Part shown: piece by piece, positions 34,421 through 42,227 of the stretch | How the letters are laid out: each line of letters starts with the position of its first letter | Numbering within the stretch: the stretch's first letter is position 1 | Assembly: GCF_039710355.1 (NCBI RefSeq) | Contig: NZ_JBDKWZ010000001.1 | Location: 124,001-188,000, forward strand | Direction: 5' to 3' | Length of the DNA stretch: 64,000 bases | Origin: Rapidithrix thailandica | GTDB lineage: Bacteria > Bacteroidota > Bacteroidia > Cytophagales > Flammeovirgaceae | Translations under genes and position numbers: made by a program | Notes under the pieces: model-generated | Databases searched by the model: none | The model's input: the letters and a program-made list of their open reading frames with translations, nothing else | Told to the model about the DNA's origin: nothing

Positions 34421-34460
34421 AACAAAACAGCCCATGGTATCAATGATGGGCTGTTTTGTT
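34421..34460. terminator. Bidirectional terminator between leuA and the ABC exporter
   Basis: Perfect 15-bp inverted arms (AACAAAACAGCCCAT at 34421-34435; 34446-34460) with a 10-base loop. The outer ends are T-rich on both strands, which suits the convergent genes at each side. Confidence 0.85.
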
Positions 34461-34492
34461 AAGTGCTTCTGTTACTTTTTATCAGTTTCGTG

Positions 34493-36256
34493 TCAAACTA
34501 CAGATTTGTACTGTACTTCGTACAATTGGGCGTACAGACCCTCTTGTTCCAACAGTGACTCGTGCGTACCGGCTTCTTTGATTTCTCCTTTGTCCAATAC
34601 CAGAATTTTATCTGCTTTTTGAATGGTGGCCAAGCGGTGGGCAATGACGATAGAGGTACGGCCTTTCATCAGTTTTTCCATCGCTGCCTGAATCATTTCT
34701 TCGGTTTCGGTATCGACCGAAGAGGTGGCTTCATCCAGCACGATGATTTTCGGATCGTATACCAAGGCTCTGACAAAGGAAATCATTTGCCGTTGCCCAA
34801 CGGACAAGGTGGCTCCCCGTTCCATTACGTTGTATTGGAAGCCCCCGGGTAGCTTTTCGATAAATTGCAAAGCCCCTACATATTCCGCAGCTTCTCTTAC
34901 CTTCTCATGAGAAATGTCTTTGTTGCCCAAAGTGATGTTTTGCTCAATGGTATCGGAAAATAAAAATACATCTTGCAGCACTACCCCAATGTGCTTTCTT
35001 AGGTTGGGAAGGTTGTAGTCCGTAAGTGGAATATCATCCACAAAGATTTGGCCCTTGTTGATTTCATAAAACCGGCTAAGCAAGTTGATCACGGAAGACT
35101 TTCCGGCTCCGGTGGCGCCAACCAACGCGAGGGTTTCTCCTTGCTTTACCTCAAAGTTGATGTCTTTCAGCACGTAGTCATCTTCCTTGTAGGCAAACCA
35201 GATATTGTCAAATTGCACTTTCCCGAGGATATTTTTGGGAGAATAAATCCCGTTGTCCTGAATATGTTCGTGATTGTCAAGCAAGTTCAGAATACGGTTT
35301 GAGCTCACAATGCCCAATTGCAAAGTATTGAAGCGGTCGGCAATCATTCTCAAAGGTCTGAAAAACAAGCTGATGTACATGATAAAGGCAATCAGATCAC
35401 CCAAAGAGATGGTATCTTGAATCACTCCCCGGGCACCATACCATACCAATAAACCTGTGGCCGAAGCCGCGATAACCTCTGCCACCGGGAAGTATATGGA
35501 ATAGTAGTTTACCGTTTGTAAGTTGGCTTGTAAATGTTCCTTGTTGATTTTTTTGAATTTGGCATATTCCTTCTCTTCGCTGTTGAAAATCTGTACAATG
35601 TTCATTCCGGTGATATGTTCTTGCACAAAGGTGTTGAGGTTCGAGACGGCATTCCGCACTTTGCTAAAGGCCTTTTTAATTTTTTCTTTGAAAATATAAG
35701 TCGCCAGCAGCATTATAGGGAAGGTGGCTAAGCTGACCAAGGCCAGTTTCCAGTTGATAATCAACATAAACCCCAAGATAAACACCAACTGAAGCAAATC
35801 GCCAATAATGGCAGCAAGGCCGTTGGTAAAAATCTCCAGAAGGGTTTCTGTGTCCGAGACCACACGGGTTACCAGTTTTCCAATGGGGGTATTGTCAAAA
35901 AACTGCAAACGCAGGCGCTGGATATGTTGGTACAGTTGGTTGCGGATGTCCCGGACTATATATTGCCCCAGCCAACCGGACAAGTACGTGTGAAAATATT
36001 GTACAATTGCCTGTAGTACGGCTATCCCGAACAGCAGGCTTACCATCATGGTAAGGCCTTCCATATTCCCTACCGCGATATAATTATCTATGGTCAGTTT
36101 GATCAGGTAAGGCTGGGTAGGGGCCAGAGCACCTAGAAAAATGGTGAGAAATACCAAAAAGAAAAAACGCCCCCGGTACGGTTTTACAAAGGCAAAAATT
36201 CTTTTCAGTATTCGAAAATCAAATACATTTCCTTTGAGTTCTTTATCAGATTCCAT
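34493..36256 (-). CDS. MsbA-like ABC exporter (fused membrane and ATPase domains)
   Basis: 587 residues, a half-size type IV exporter that dimerises. The membrane domain (about 15-320) has six hydrophobic helices, beginning IFAFVKPYRGRFFFLVFLTI. The ATPase has Walker A VGATGAGKSSVI near residue 383, a Q-loop VLQDVFLF, signature LSVGQRQMISF, Walker B IIVLDEATSSVD and the switch His in IVIAHRLAT. Homologues move lipids, drugs or peptides. In many Bacteroidota several such half-transporters exist, so a lipid A flippase role cannot be assumed. The gene has a long, hairpin-rich leader. Confidence 0.92.
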   Translation of the reverse strand: MESDKELKGNVFDFRILKRIFAFVKPYRGRFFFLVFLTIFLGALAPTQPYLIKLTIDNYIAVGNMEGLTMMVSLLFGIAVLQAIVQYFHTYLSGWLGQYIVRDIRNQLYQHIQRLRLQFFDNTPIGKLVTRVVSDTETLLEIFTNGLAAIIGDLLQLVFILGFMLIINWKLALVSLATFPIMLLATYIFKEKIKKAFSKVRNAVSNLNTFVQEHITGMNIVQIFNSEEKEYAKFKKINKEHLQANLQTVNYYSIYFPVAEVIAASATGLLVWYGARGVIQDTISLGDLIAFIMYISLFFRPLRMIADRFNTLQLGIVSSNRILNLLDNHEHIQDNGIYSPKNILGKVQFDNIWFAYKEDDYVLKDINFEVKQGETLALVGATGAGKSSVINLLSRFYEINKGQIFVDDIPLTDYNLPNLRKHIGVVLQDVFLFSDTIEQNITLGNKDISHEKVREAAEYVGALQFIEKLPGGFQYNVMERGATLSVGQRQMISFVRALVYDPKIIVLDEATSSVDTETEEMIQAAMEKLMKGRTSIVIAHRLATIQKADKILVLDKGEIKEAGTHESLLEQEGLYAQLYEVQYKSVV

Positions 36257-36276
36257 AATGTAATGTTATTTTCTGA

Positions 36277-36419
36277 TCCCTGAAGGGAATATCTTTTGGT
36301 CAAATGTTTGGTCTCCCGGTGGTAACCTACAGGAGGTTATCCATGTTTTTTCCAGGTAATGAACCGCCTGGAAATGTTTGGAAAGAAGCGAGTAATATTC
36401 CTGTAACTACCGACAGGAA
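36277..36419 (-). promoter_or_regulatory. Structured leader of the ABC exporter gene (four hairpins)
   Basis: Within 143 bases just upstream of the exporter start lie four stem-loops: TCCC-GGGA (36277-36288); TAACCT/AGGTTA (36323-36339); a perfect 8-bp stem TTTCCAGG/CCTGGAAA (36349-36374); and a perfect 7-bp stem TTCCTGT/ACAGGAA (36398-36419). AAATGTTTGG occurs at two places between them. No known riboswitch pattern was recognised. On the plus strand the same sequence lies upstream of the leucine dehydrogenase gene. Confidence 0.5.
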
Positions 36420-36430
36420 CCTTGATCTTA

Positions 36431-36438
36431 CAAAGGTA
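36431..36438 (-). promoter_or_regulatory. Candidate -7 box TACCTTTG for the ABC exporter
   Basis: Perfect TAnnTTTG match on the minus strand immediately upstream of the hairpin-rich leader, giving a leader of about 170 bases. It has the same eight bases as the boxes before the RND pump and the cobalamin riboswitch. Confidence 0.5.
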
Positions 36439-36683
36439 TTCGTTTGAACCGGAAATTCTTGTTAAGAAAAGTTTAAATTGAGCTCCTGAAGTAGAATATT
36501 CTTCTATAGATTTGTACGGGATGAATTTTGAAAAGGCCAGAAGCTAAATAGTATGAAGGGGCAAGCATGAAAACCGCTTGAAATCAGTATATAACAACAC
36601 ATATAAATCATCAGTATTCTGTGCCTTGGCGTTGACCAAGATTCATGAAATTGTTTTTAGTAATTTACCTTAACCGAGTTTAA

Positions 36684-37790
36684 ATGTCACAAGGAAATTC
36701 AAAAGAGCAGGTGAAATCCTCATCAGTCTCTGTATTTGAAGAGCTTCACAACATGGGGCATGAACAAGTAGTTTATTGCCATGATGAAGAATCAGGTTTA
36801 AAAGCGATTATTGGCGTCCACAATACCGTTTTAGGTCCTGGATTGGGTGGGTTGCGAATGTGGCCTTACCAAGATGAACAGGCTGCGTTGACGGATGTAC
36901 TGCGTCTGTCACGGGGAATGACTTTTAAAAATTCCATTGCAGGCTTGAACCTCGGTGGGGCAAAAGCGGTCATTATCGGGGATGCACGCACGCAAAAAAC
37001 CGAAGCGTTGTTGAGGGCGTTTGGCAAATTTGTGGAAAACCTGAACGGGAAATACATCACTGCTGAAGACGTAGGGATGAATTCGAGCGACATGGAAACC
37101 ATTTCGATGGAGACCCAATATGTGAGCGGCATGCCCGAGTACCGGGGTGGCCTGGGAGACCCTTCGCCATTTACCGCTTATGGCACTTATGTGTCCATGA
37201 AAGCTGCCGCCAAAAAAGCTTTTGGCTCGGATAGTCTGGAAGGCAAACGCGTGGCTGTACAGGGGTGTGGAAATGTCGGGCAATACATCATCGGTCACCT
37301 GATCAAAGAAAATTGTAAAGTATATGTATGTGATGTCTTTGAAGACCGCTTGAAGCAAGTGACATCCAAATACGATGTGACAGTGGTGAACCCGGAGGAA
37401 ATCTACGACCTGGACGTGGATATTTATGCGCCTTGTGCATTAGGGGCTACCGTCAACGATGATACCCTGAGACGCTTGAAAAGTCCGGTGATTGTGGGTT
37501 GTGCTAACAACCAACTGAAGGATGAAAAAATCCATGGGGATGCCTGTATCCAAAAAGGGATTATCTATGCTCCTGACTTTTTGGTGAATTCAGGTGGAGT
37601 CATCAACGTATATGCGGAAGTGATCAAAGCCAATACCGACTGGACACAAGGGCATGTAGAGAAGATTTATGACAAAACGCTTGACGTATTGAATATCTCG
37701 CTTGCGCAACAGCGCAATGCCCAGGAGGTTGCTATGGAAATCGCTCAAAAGCGAATCGATGATATTGCCAAAGTAAAGGTGAAATATTAA
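36684..37790 (+). CDS. Leucine dehydrogenase (Glu/Leu/Phe/Val dehydrogenase family)
   Basis: 368 residues, matching leucine dehydrogenases (about 365) rather than glutamate dehydrogenases (about 450). It catalyses reversible NAD-dependent oxidative deamination of leucine, valine or isoleucine to the 2-oxo acid. Substrate-binding motifs are GPGLGGLRMWPYQDE and MTFKNSIAGLNLGGAKAVI, with the two conserved Lys; ITAEDVGMNSSDM and GGLGDPSPFTAYGTY follow; the NAD fold is VAVQGCGNVGQYI near residue 192. It could run in degradation of branched-chain amino acids or in supply of branched fatty-acid primers. Own terminator follows. Confidence 0.92.
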   Translation: MSQGNSKEQVKSSSVSVFEELHNMGHEQVVYCHDEESGLKAIIGVHNTVLGPGLGGLRMWPYQDEQAALTDVLRLSRGMTFKNSIAGLNLGGAKAVIIGDARTQKTEALLRAFGKFVENLNGKYITAEDVGMNSSDMETISMETQYVSGMPEYRGGLGDPSPFTAYGTYVSMKAAAKKAFGSDSLEGKRVAVQGCGNVGQYIIGHLIKENCKVYVCDVFEDRLKQVTSKYDVTVVNPEEIYDLDVDIYAPCALGATVNDDTLRRLKSPVIVGCANNQLKDEKIHGDACIQKGIIYAPDFLVNSGGVINVYAEVIKANTDWTQGHVEKIYDKTLDVLNISLAQQRNAQEVAMEIAQKRIDDIAKVKVKY

Positions 37791-37800
37791 GCTTTTTATA

Positions 37801-37836
37801 CTCCCCCTCTTTCTACAACCAAGGAGGGGGATTTTT
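37801..37836 (+). terminator. Rho-independent terminator after leucine dehydrogenase
   Basis: CCCCCTC and GAGGGGG pair around a loop of about 15 bases, followed by ATTTTTCT. Confidence 0.8.
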
Positions 37837-37870
37837 CTCTGCATCTACTTTATTTGCAAATGCATTAACC

Positions 37871-38653
37871 TTGAGCTTTGAAGTAAAAATACCGCTGTTT
37901 GAAGGGCCGTTTGACCTGCTTTTGTTCTTTATCCGGAGAGATGAGCTGGATATTCACGATATTCCGATTTCTACAATTACCCGGGATTTTTTAGCCTATA
38001 TCGAGCAATTGGAACAAATGAACCTTGAGGTGGCCAGTGAGTTTATACTGGTGGCTGCTACCTTGATGCGGATCAAAGCCAAGATGTTGCTGCCCCGGGT
38101 AGATGTAGACGAAGAGGGAAACGAAATTGACCCCCGGGAGGAACTGGTCAAACATCTATTGGAATACAAGAAATACAAATCGGTGCTGGAGGTATTGGAA
38201 GGTTGGGAAGAGGGAATGTTGCAACGGAAGAAACGGGGAAATGCCTTGAAAGAGATAAAAAAGATCTCGGAACACAACGGGGTGGAAGTAGAGTTGCAAA
38301 ACCTGGATTTGTATAAGTTGCTAAACGTTTATCAAAAACTTTTGGGCCGGTATAAAACTGAGAACGCCCGCCCCCGTCATCAGGTAATTCAGTATCCCTA
38401 CAAAGTAGAAGAACAGAAAAAATACATTCTCAAAAAACTGCTGACCCAAGAGAGAGTGGCTTTTACGGAGCTTATCGATGAGATTCCCGAAAAAATTGCG
38501 ATTATTTTTAATTTTCTTTCTGTATTGGAATTGATGACTGTCAACAAAATTACTCTTGTGGTGGGAGAGGGGTATAATAACTTTTGGATCAGTGCCGGAT
38601 CGCAGTTTTTAGGAGAGAAAGAAGCTAGCGATAGTGAACGGCCCGGAGAGTAA
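37871..38653 (+). CDS. scpA: Segregation and condensation protein ScpA
   Basis: 260 residues, kleisin subunit of the SMC-ScpAB condensin. Family motifs are KIPLFEGPFDLLLFFIRRDE at the N-terminus, ILVAATLMRIKAKMLLP near residue 68 (the SMC-neck binding helix), and a C-terminal winged-helix domain with VAFTELIDEIPEKIAIIFNF near 198, followed by SVLELM. The start is a TTG at 37871: no in-frame ATG lies between it and the stop codon TAA at 37863-37865, and the conserved N-terminus begins within five residues. scpB is not adjacent. Only 80 bases separate it from the leucine dehydrogenase stop, with the terminator in between. Confidence 0.93.
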   Translation: MSFEVKIPLFEGPFDLLLFFIRRDELDIHDIPISTITRDFLAYIEQLEQMNLEVASEFILVAATLMRIKAKMLLPRVDVDEEGNEIDPREELVKHLLEYKKYKSVLEVLEGWEEGMLQRKKRGNALKEIKKISEHNGVEVELQNLDLYKLLNVYQKLLGRYKTENARPRHQVIQYPYKVEEQKKYILKKLLTQERVAFTELIDEIPEKIAIIFNFLSVLELMTVNKITLVVGEGYNNFWISAGSQFLGEKEASDSERPGE

Positions 38654-38863
38654 ATAGTGTAGCTCAGGTTGAGAGCTTTACCTCCTTTGATTTTTTTAAG
38701 TACACAGCTTCAATACCTTACTCGTATTGACCGCAACGGTTTTTGTTTCGTAGAGGGAATTCTCTGTCAATAGCCCCCCTTGGCCCCATTCTTTGACAAA
38801 AATCAGTTTTTTTAGCCATACGCCTTTTTGGATAATTGAGCTTCCTGTTCTAGTTTAGCATTA

Positions 38864-38882
38864 ATTTAAAATTGATCTAAAT
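38864..38882. promoter_or_regulatory. Palindromic element upstream of feoA, possible iron-regulator site
   Basis: ATTTA-N9-TAAAT, a 19-base AT-rich palindrome ending 16 bases before the feoA start. Size and place suit a Fur- or DtxR-type site, but the match to any consensus is weak. Confidence 0.3.
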
Positions 38883-38898
38883 AAGATGTGTAAATAAA

Positions 38899-39126
38899 AT
38901 GATAGTACAACGGAATTTGAGTGAGCTACAAGAAGGTGAGAGTAGCAAGGTGAGCGGTTTTGTCGACCAGGAGATTGCTGTCAAACTCCTGGAAATGGGA
39001 TTGTTGCCAGGCTGCAGTATTAAGTTGCTCCGGACGGCTCCTTTTGGATGTCCCCTGTATTTAAAAGTGAACCAGAATTACCTGGCATTGAGAAGAAAAG
39101 AAGCTGCTAACATAATCCTTGAATAA
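38899..39126 (+). CDS. feoA: Ferrous iron transport protein FeoA
   Basis: 75 residues, a single SH3-like FeoA domain. The motif LSELQEGESSKVSGFVDQ, then AVKLLEMGLLPGCSIKLLRT and LALRRKEAANI match the family in order. FeoA is a small cytoplasmic protein needed for FeoB activity. Its last codons overlap the feoB start by eight bases, so the two are translationally coupled. In many Bacteroidota feoA and feoB are fused; here they are separate. The 245 bases upstream hold the palindrome described at 38864. Confidence 0.94.
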   Translation: MIVQRNLSELQEGESSKVSGFVDQEIAVKLLEMGLLPGCSIKLLRTAPFGCPLYLKVNQNYLALRRKEAANIILE

Positions 39127-41248
39127 GTTGGAAATCAGTACATCATCTAAGCAAATCAATATTTCCCTGATCGGGAATCCCAATTCCGGTAAAACTTCGG
39201 TTTTTAACCGTTTGACAGGTTTAAATCAACGCGTAGGGAATTTTCCTGGCGTTACCGTAGATAAAAAATCCGCTTCATTGCATCTGAGTGATGGCCGGAA
39301 AGCAACCTTGATCGACCTTCCGGGAACGTACAGTTTGTACCCTACTTCTATGGACGAGCGGGTGGTATTGGACGTGTTGTTGGATACCAAAAGTAAATAT
39401 TATCCGGAAGTAGTGGTTTGTGTGGTCGATGCCACGAATCTCGAAAGGCATTTATTGCTTCTTTCTCAAGTGAAAGATTTGGGTATTCCGGTAGTGCTGG
39501 GGTTAAATATGGTGGACCTGGCCGATAAAAACGGGGTAGAGGTAGACCTTGCATTTTTGCAAAAAAGCCTTCAAGTTCCGGTAGTCAAAATCAACGGAAG
39601 AACCGGAAAAGGAATTTCGGAATTACTTGACAAAGTAGAGGACGTTCTTTATCAACCTTCACAGGAATTTATGCCCTTGGACGCATTGGCATCTCCGGTT
39701 ATTGAAGAGGTGAAAAAGAGCATGTTGGTGAAGAATGACTATCAGGCCTTGCTACTGGCACATCACCATCAAAGGTTGCATTACCTCACAGAGGCGGAAA
39801 AGCAACAATTGATACAAACTACAGAGAAACATGCTTTTCAAAGTATCCGCTTGCAAGTGGAGGAAACCATGCAGCGGTATGCTAAAATCACCCCAATGGT
39901 GGAGCTGGCATTGAAGAAAAGCATGTCTGCTGAGGAAGATACTTTTACAGATAAATTAGACAAAGTCCTCACTCACAAATTATGGGGTTCGCTTATCTTC
40001 TTTTCAATATTGTTTGTCGTTTTCCAAGCCATTTTTGCATGGGCTGAATACCCGATGAACCTTATTGATGATATTTTTTCTGCTTTAAGCGCTTATTTTA
40101 CTTCCGTACTGCCGGAGGGTGTAGTGGCCAGCTTGCTTACGGAAGGGATTATTCCCGGTATTGGAGGAGTGGTCATTTTTATTCCCCAGATTGCTATTTT
40201 ATTCGGGTTTATAGCGCTGTTGGAAGAAGTGGGCTATATGGCCAGAGCGGTATTCCTTTCGGATAATCTGATGCGTAAATTCGGCTTGAACGGAAGAAGT
40301 ATGGTTTCCCTCTTTTCCGGGGCGGCTTGTGCAATTCCGGCAGTAATGTCTACCCGTACCATCAGTAATTGGAAAGAGCGATTGATTACGATTTTCGTTA
40401 CCCCCTTTATCAGTTGTTCGGCCCGTATTCCCGTATACACGGTTTTAGTCGCCTTTGTAGTGCCTGCCGAAAAGTTTTGGGGAGTGTTTGAACTGCAAGG
40501 TTTGGTGGTATTGGGCTTGTATATCCTGGGAGTGGTAGGGGCATTGGGTTCAGCCTATGTGATGAAAAAAATCTTAAAAACCGGAGAGTCCAGCTTTTTT
40601 GTAATGGAATTGCCGGTGTATAAAACCCCGCAATGGAAGAATACATTGATCACGATCTGGGAAAAGGTGAAAACCTTTGTAGTAGAAGCCGGTAAGGTTA
40701 TTTTGGTGATCTCGATTGTCTTATGGGTGTTGGCTACTTACGGCCCGGGCGATGCTATGGACAAAGTAGCCGAGCAGGTAAAAGCTCATCCGGAATATTC
40801 ACAATTACCCAAAGAGGAATTGGATAACCTGATTGCGTCCAAGCAACTGGAAGTATCCTATGCCGGTATTTTTGGAAAAGCGATTGAGCCGGCCATCAAA
40901 CCGCTGGGCTATGATTGGAAAATGGGGATTGCTCTATTGACCTCTTTTGCCGCCCGGGAGGTGTTTGTAGGTACTATGGCGACCATTTATAGTATCGGGA
41001 GCGAAGAGGAAGACCGGGTGATTGAAAAGATCCGTAAAGAACGCAATCCTGAAACCGGAGAGCTGGTGTACAACGCGGCCACTGCAATGTCACTACTGGT
41101 TTTTTATGTATTTGCGATGCAGTGTATGAGTACTTTGGCCGTGGTGCAACGGGAAACCAAAAGCTGGGCATGGCCTGCTTTGCAATTGGTGTATATGACC
41201 GCTGTGGCTTACCTGTCAGCCTTATTAACATTTAATATTATGAGTTAA
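39119..41248 (+). CDS. feoB: Ferrous iron transporter FeoB
   Basis: 709 residues, the inner-membrane Fe(II) transporter. The N-terminal G domain shows G1 IGNPNSGKTSVFNRL, G3 DLPGTYSL and G4 NMVDLAD; the membrane part starts near residue 285 with about eight helices and includes the GAACAIPAVMSTRT gate, with its conserved Cys, and FISCSARIPVY. Two TTG codons (39119, 39128) are the only sensible starts, because the first in-frame ATG falls after the G3 motif; 39119 gives an eight-base overlap with feoA. No FeoC is adjacent. A strong terminator follows 30 bases after the stop. Confidence 0.96.
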   Translation: MNKLEISTSSKQINISLIGNPNSGKTSVFNRLTGLNQRVGNFPGVTVDKKSASLHLSDGRKATLIDLPGTYSLYPTSMDERVVLDVLLDTKSKYYPEVVVCVVDATNLERHLLLLSQVKDLGIPVVLGLNMVDLADKNGVEVDLAFLQKSLQVPVVKINGRTGKGISELLDKVEDVLYQPSQEFMPLDALASPVIEEVKKSMLVKNDYQALLLAHHHQRLHYLTEAEKQQLIQTTEKHAFQSIRLQVEETMQRYAKITPMVELALKKSMSAEEDTFTDKLDKVLTHKLWGSLIFFSILFVVFQAIFAWAEYPMNLIDDIFSALSAYFTSVLPEGVVASLLTEGIIPGIGGVVIFIPQIAILFGFIALLEEVGYMARAVFLSDNLMRKFGLNGRSMVSLFSGAACAIPAVMSTRTISNWKERLITIFVTPFISCSARIPVYTVLVAFVVPAEKFWGVFELQGLVVLGLYILGVVGALGSAYVMKKILKTGESSFFVMELPVYKTPQWKNTLITIWEKVKTFVVEAGKVILVISIVLWVLATYGPGDAMDKVAEQVKAHPEYSQLPKEELDNLIASKQLEVSYAGIFGKAIEPAIKPLGYDWKMGIALLTSFAAREVFVGTMATIYSIGSEEEDRVIEKIRKERNPETGELVYNAATAMSLLVFYVFAMQCMSTLAVVQRETKSWAWPALQLVYMTAVAYLSALLTFNIMS

Positions 41249-41277
41249 GCTGGAAGCAATACATAGATTTTAAGTAG

Positions 41278-41317
41278 GAGGGCTTTGTCATGATTTTTCA
41301 TGCAAAGCCCTCTTTTT
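41278..41317 (+). terminator. Rho-independent terminator of feoAB
   Basis: GAGGGCTTTG and CAAAGCCCTC form a 10-bp stem whose loop holds a further CATGA-TCATG pairing, followed by TTTTT. Confidence 0.92.
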
Positions 41318-42227
41318 AATTTGTGATCATGAACCTATTATTTTTGAAGTGCAGCCCTGTGTCAATGCGAGCGAATATTGCGATACGATGCCTCATAATA
41401 ATGAAATTTCCTCTCTCTTTGATATGTCGCTTGCCCTTTCTTTTCTCAATAGGAAAAGTGAGAAAAGAAAACATCTCCTTACCTGATTATAAGGGATGGC
41501 TTGCCCAACACTTGGTTTTATTTGTGTTTGTTTTTTGGCTTCTTCCTTTTAGAATCTTCTAAAAGACATATACTTTTAATAATATTCTTTATTTGATATT
41601 AAGTTTTTCATTTTTATAATTTTATTACTTGTTTATTTTTTGCTTTTTGCATTAACAAATATTCAAAATGGAAGTTTCCGCTATCTCAAAATAGTACCGT
41701 ATACTTGCTTAAATATTCCCCTTCTGATAGTCTCTTGGTATGAGATACGTCTATTGAAACCGCTGGATATTGTGAGGTGATTTCTGCGGGATTGTTATCT
41801 GTATATGAGTTTTAAGAAATAAAATTGCCTTTAAAATGCTTTTATAGCAGGGTTACCTTATGGGTTTGTAGCCCACTAAAAGTTGTGTAAAAGGTAAACC
41901 TTTCTTTTGGAAGGGATGGTTTGAGCGGTTGGTATTAACGATTTATAACAACAAATTTCTTCCTTAAGAATAGATATAAGTGAATCAGATTAGTAATTTT
42001 ATTGTATATAAAAAATATTCTTTTGTTGTAAAACTTACATAAGTACTTTACAGTAAGCTAATTCTTATAACTTAGCAAAGAATGTCGGTCTGTTTCATAG
42101 GGTTATGAATCATGATCATGCCTTCAAGAATAACTTAAAACGGCTTTTTGAGCTGCTTTTTCGGTTGTGCCAAGGCTGCAACAAGTAAAAATCAATTACT
42201 TTCAAGTTAGTACAAAACTAAGTTTGA
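41318..42227. other. 910-bp AT-rich intergenic region before the adhesin operon
   Basis: No convincing gene. It contains a perfect 12-bp inverted repeat, TTTCTTTTCTCA (41437-41448) and its complement (41459-41470), with a 10-base loop and no adjoining T-run. The rest is AT-rich with long T and A runs and likely holds the promoter and control region of the adhesin operon, but no TAnnTTTG box with good context was found. A 79-codon plus-strand frame at 41323-41562 is rejected. Confidence 0.5.

Noticed and set aside
41323..41562. 79-codon plus-strand frame after the feoB terminator
   Set aside because: Composition typical of AT-rich noncoding DNA, contains a hairpin inside, and no motif beyond a random hydrophobic end.
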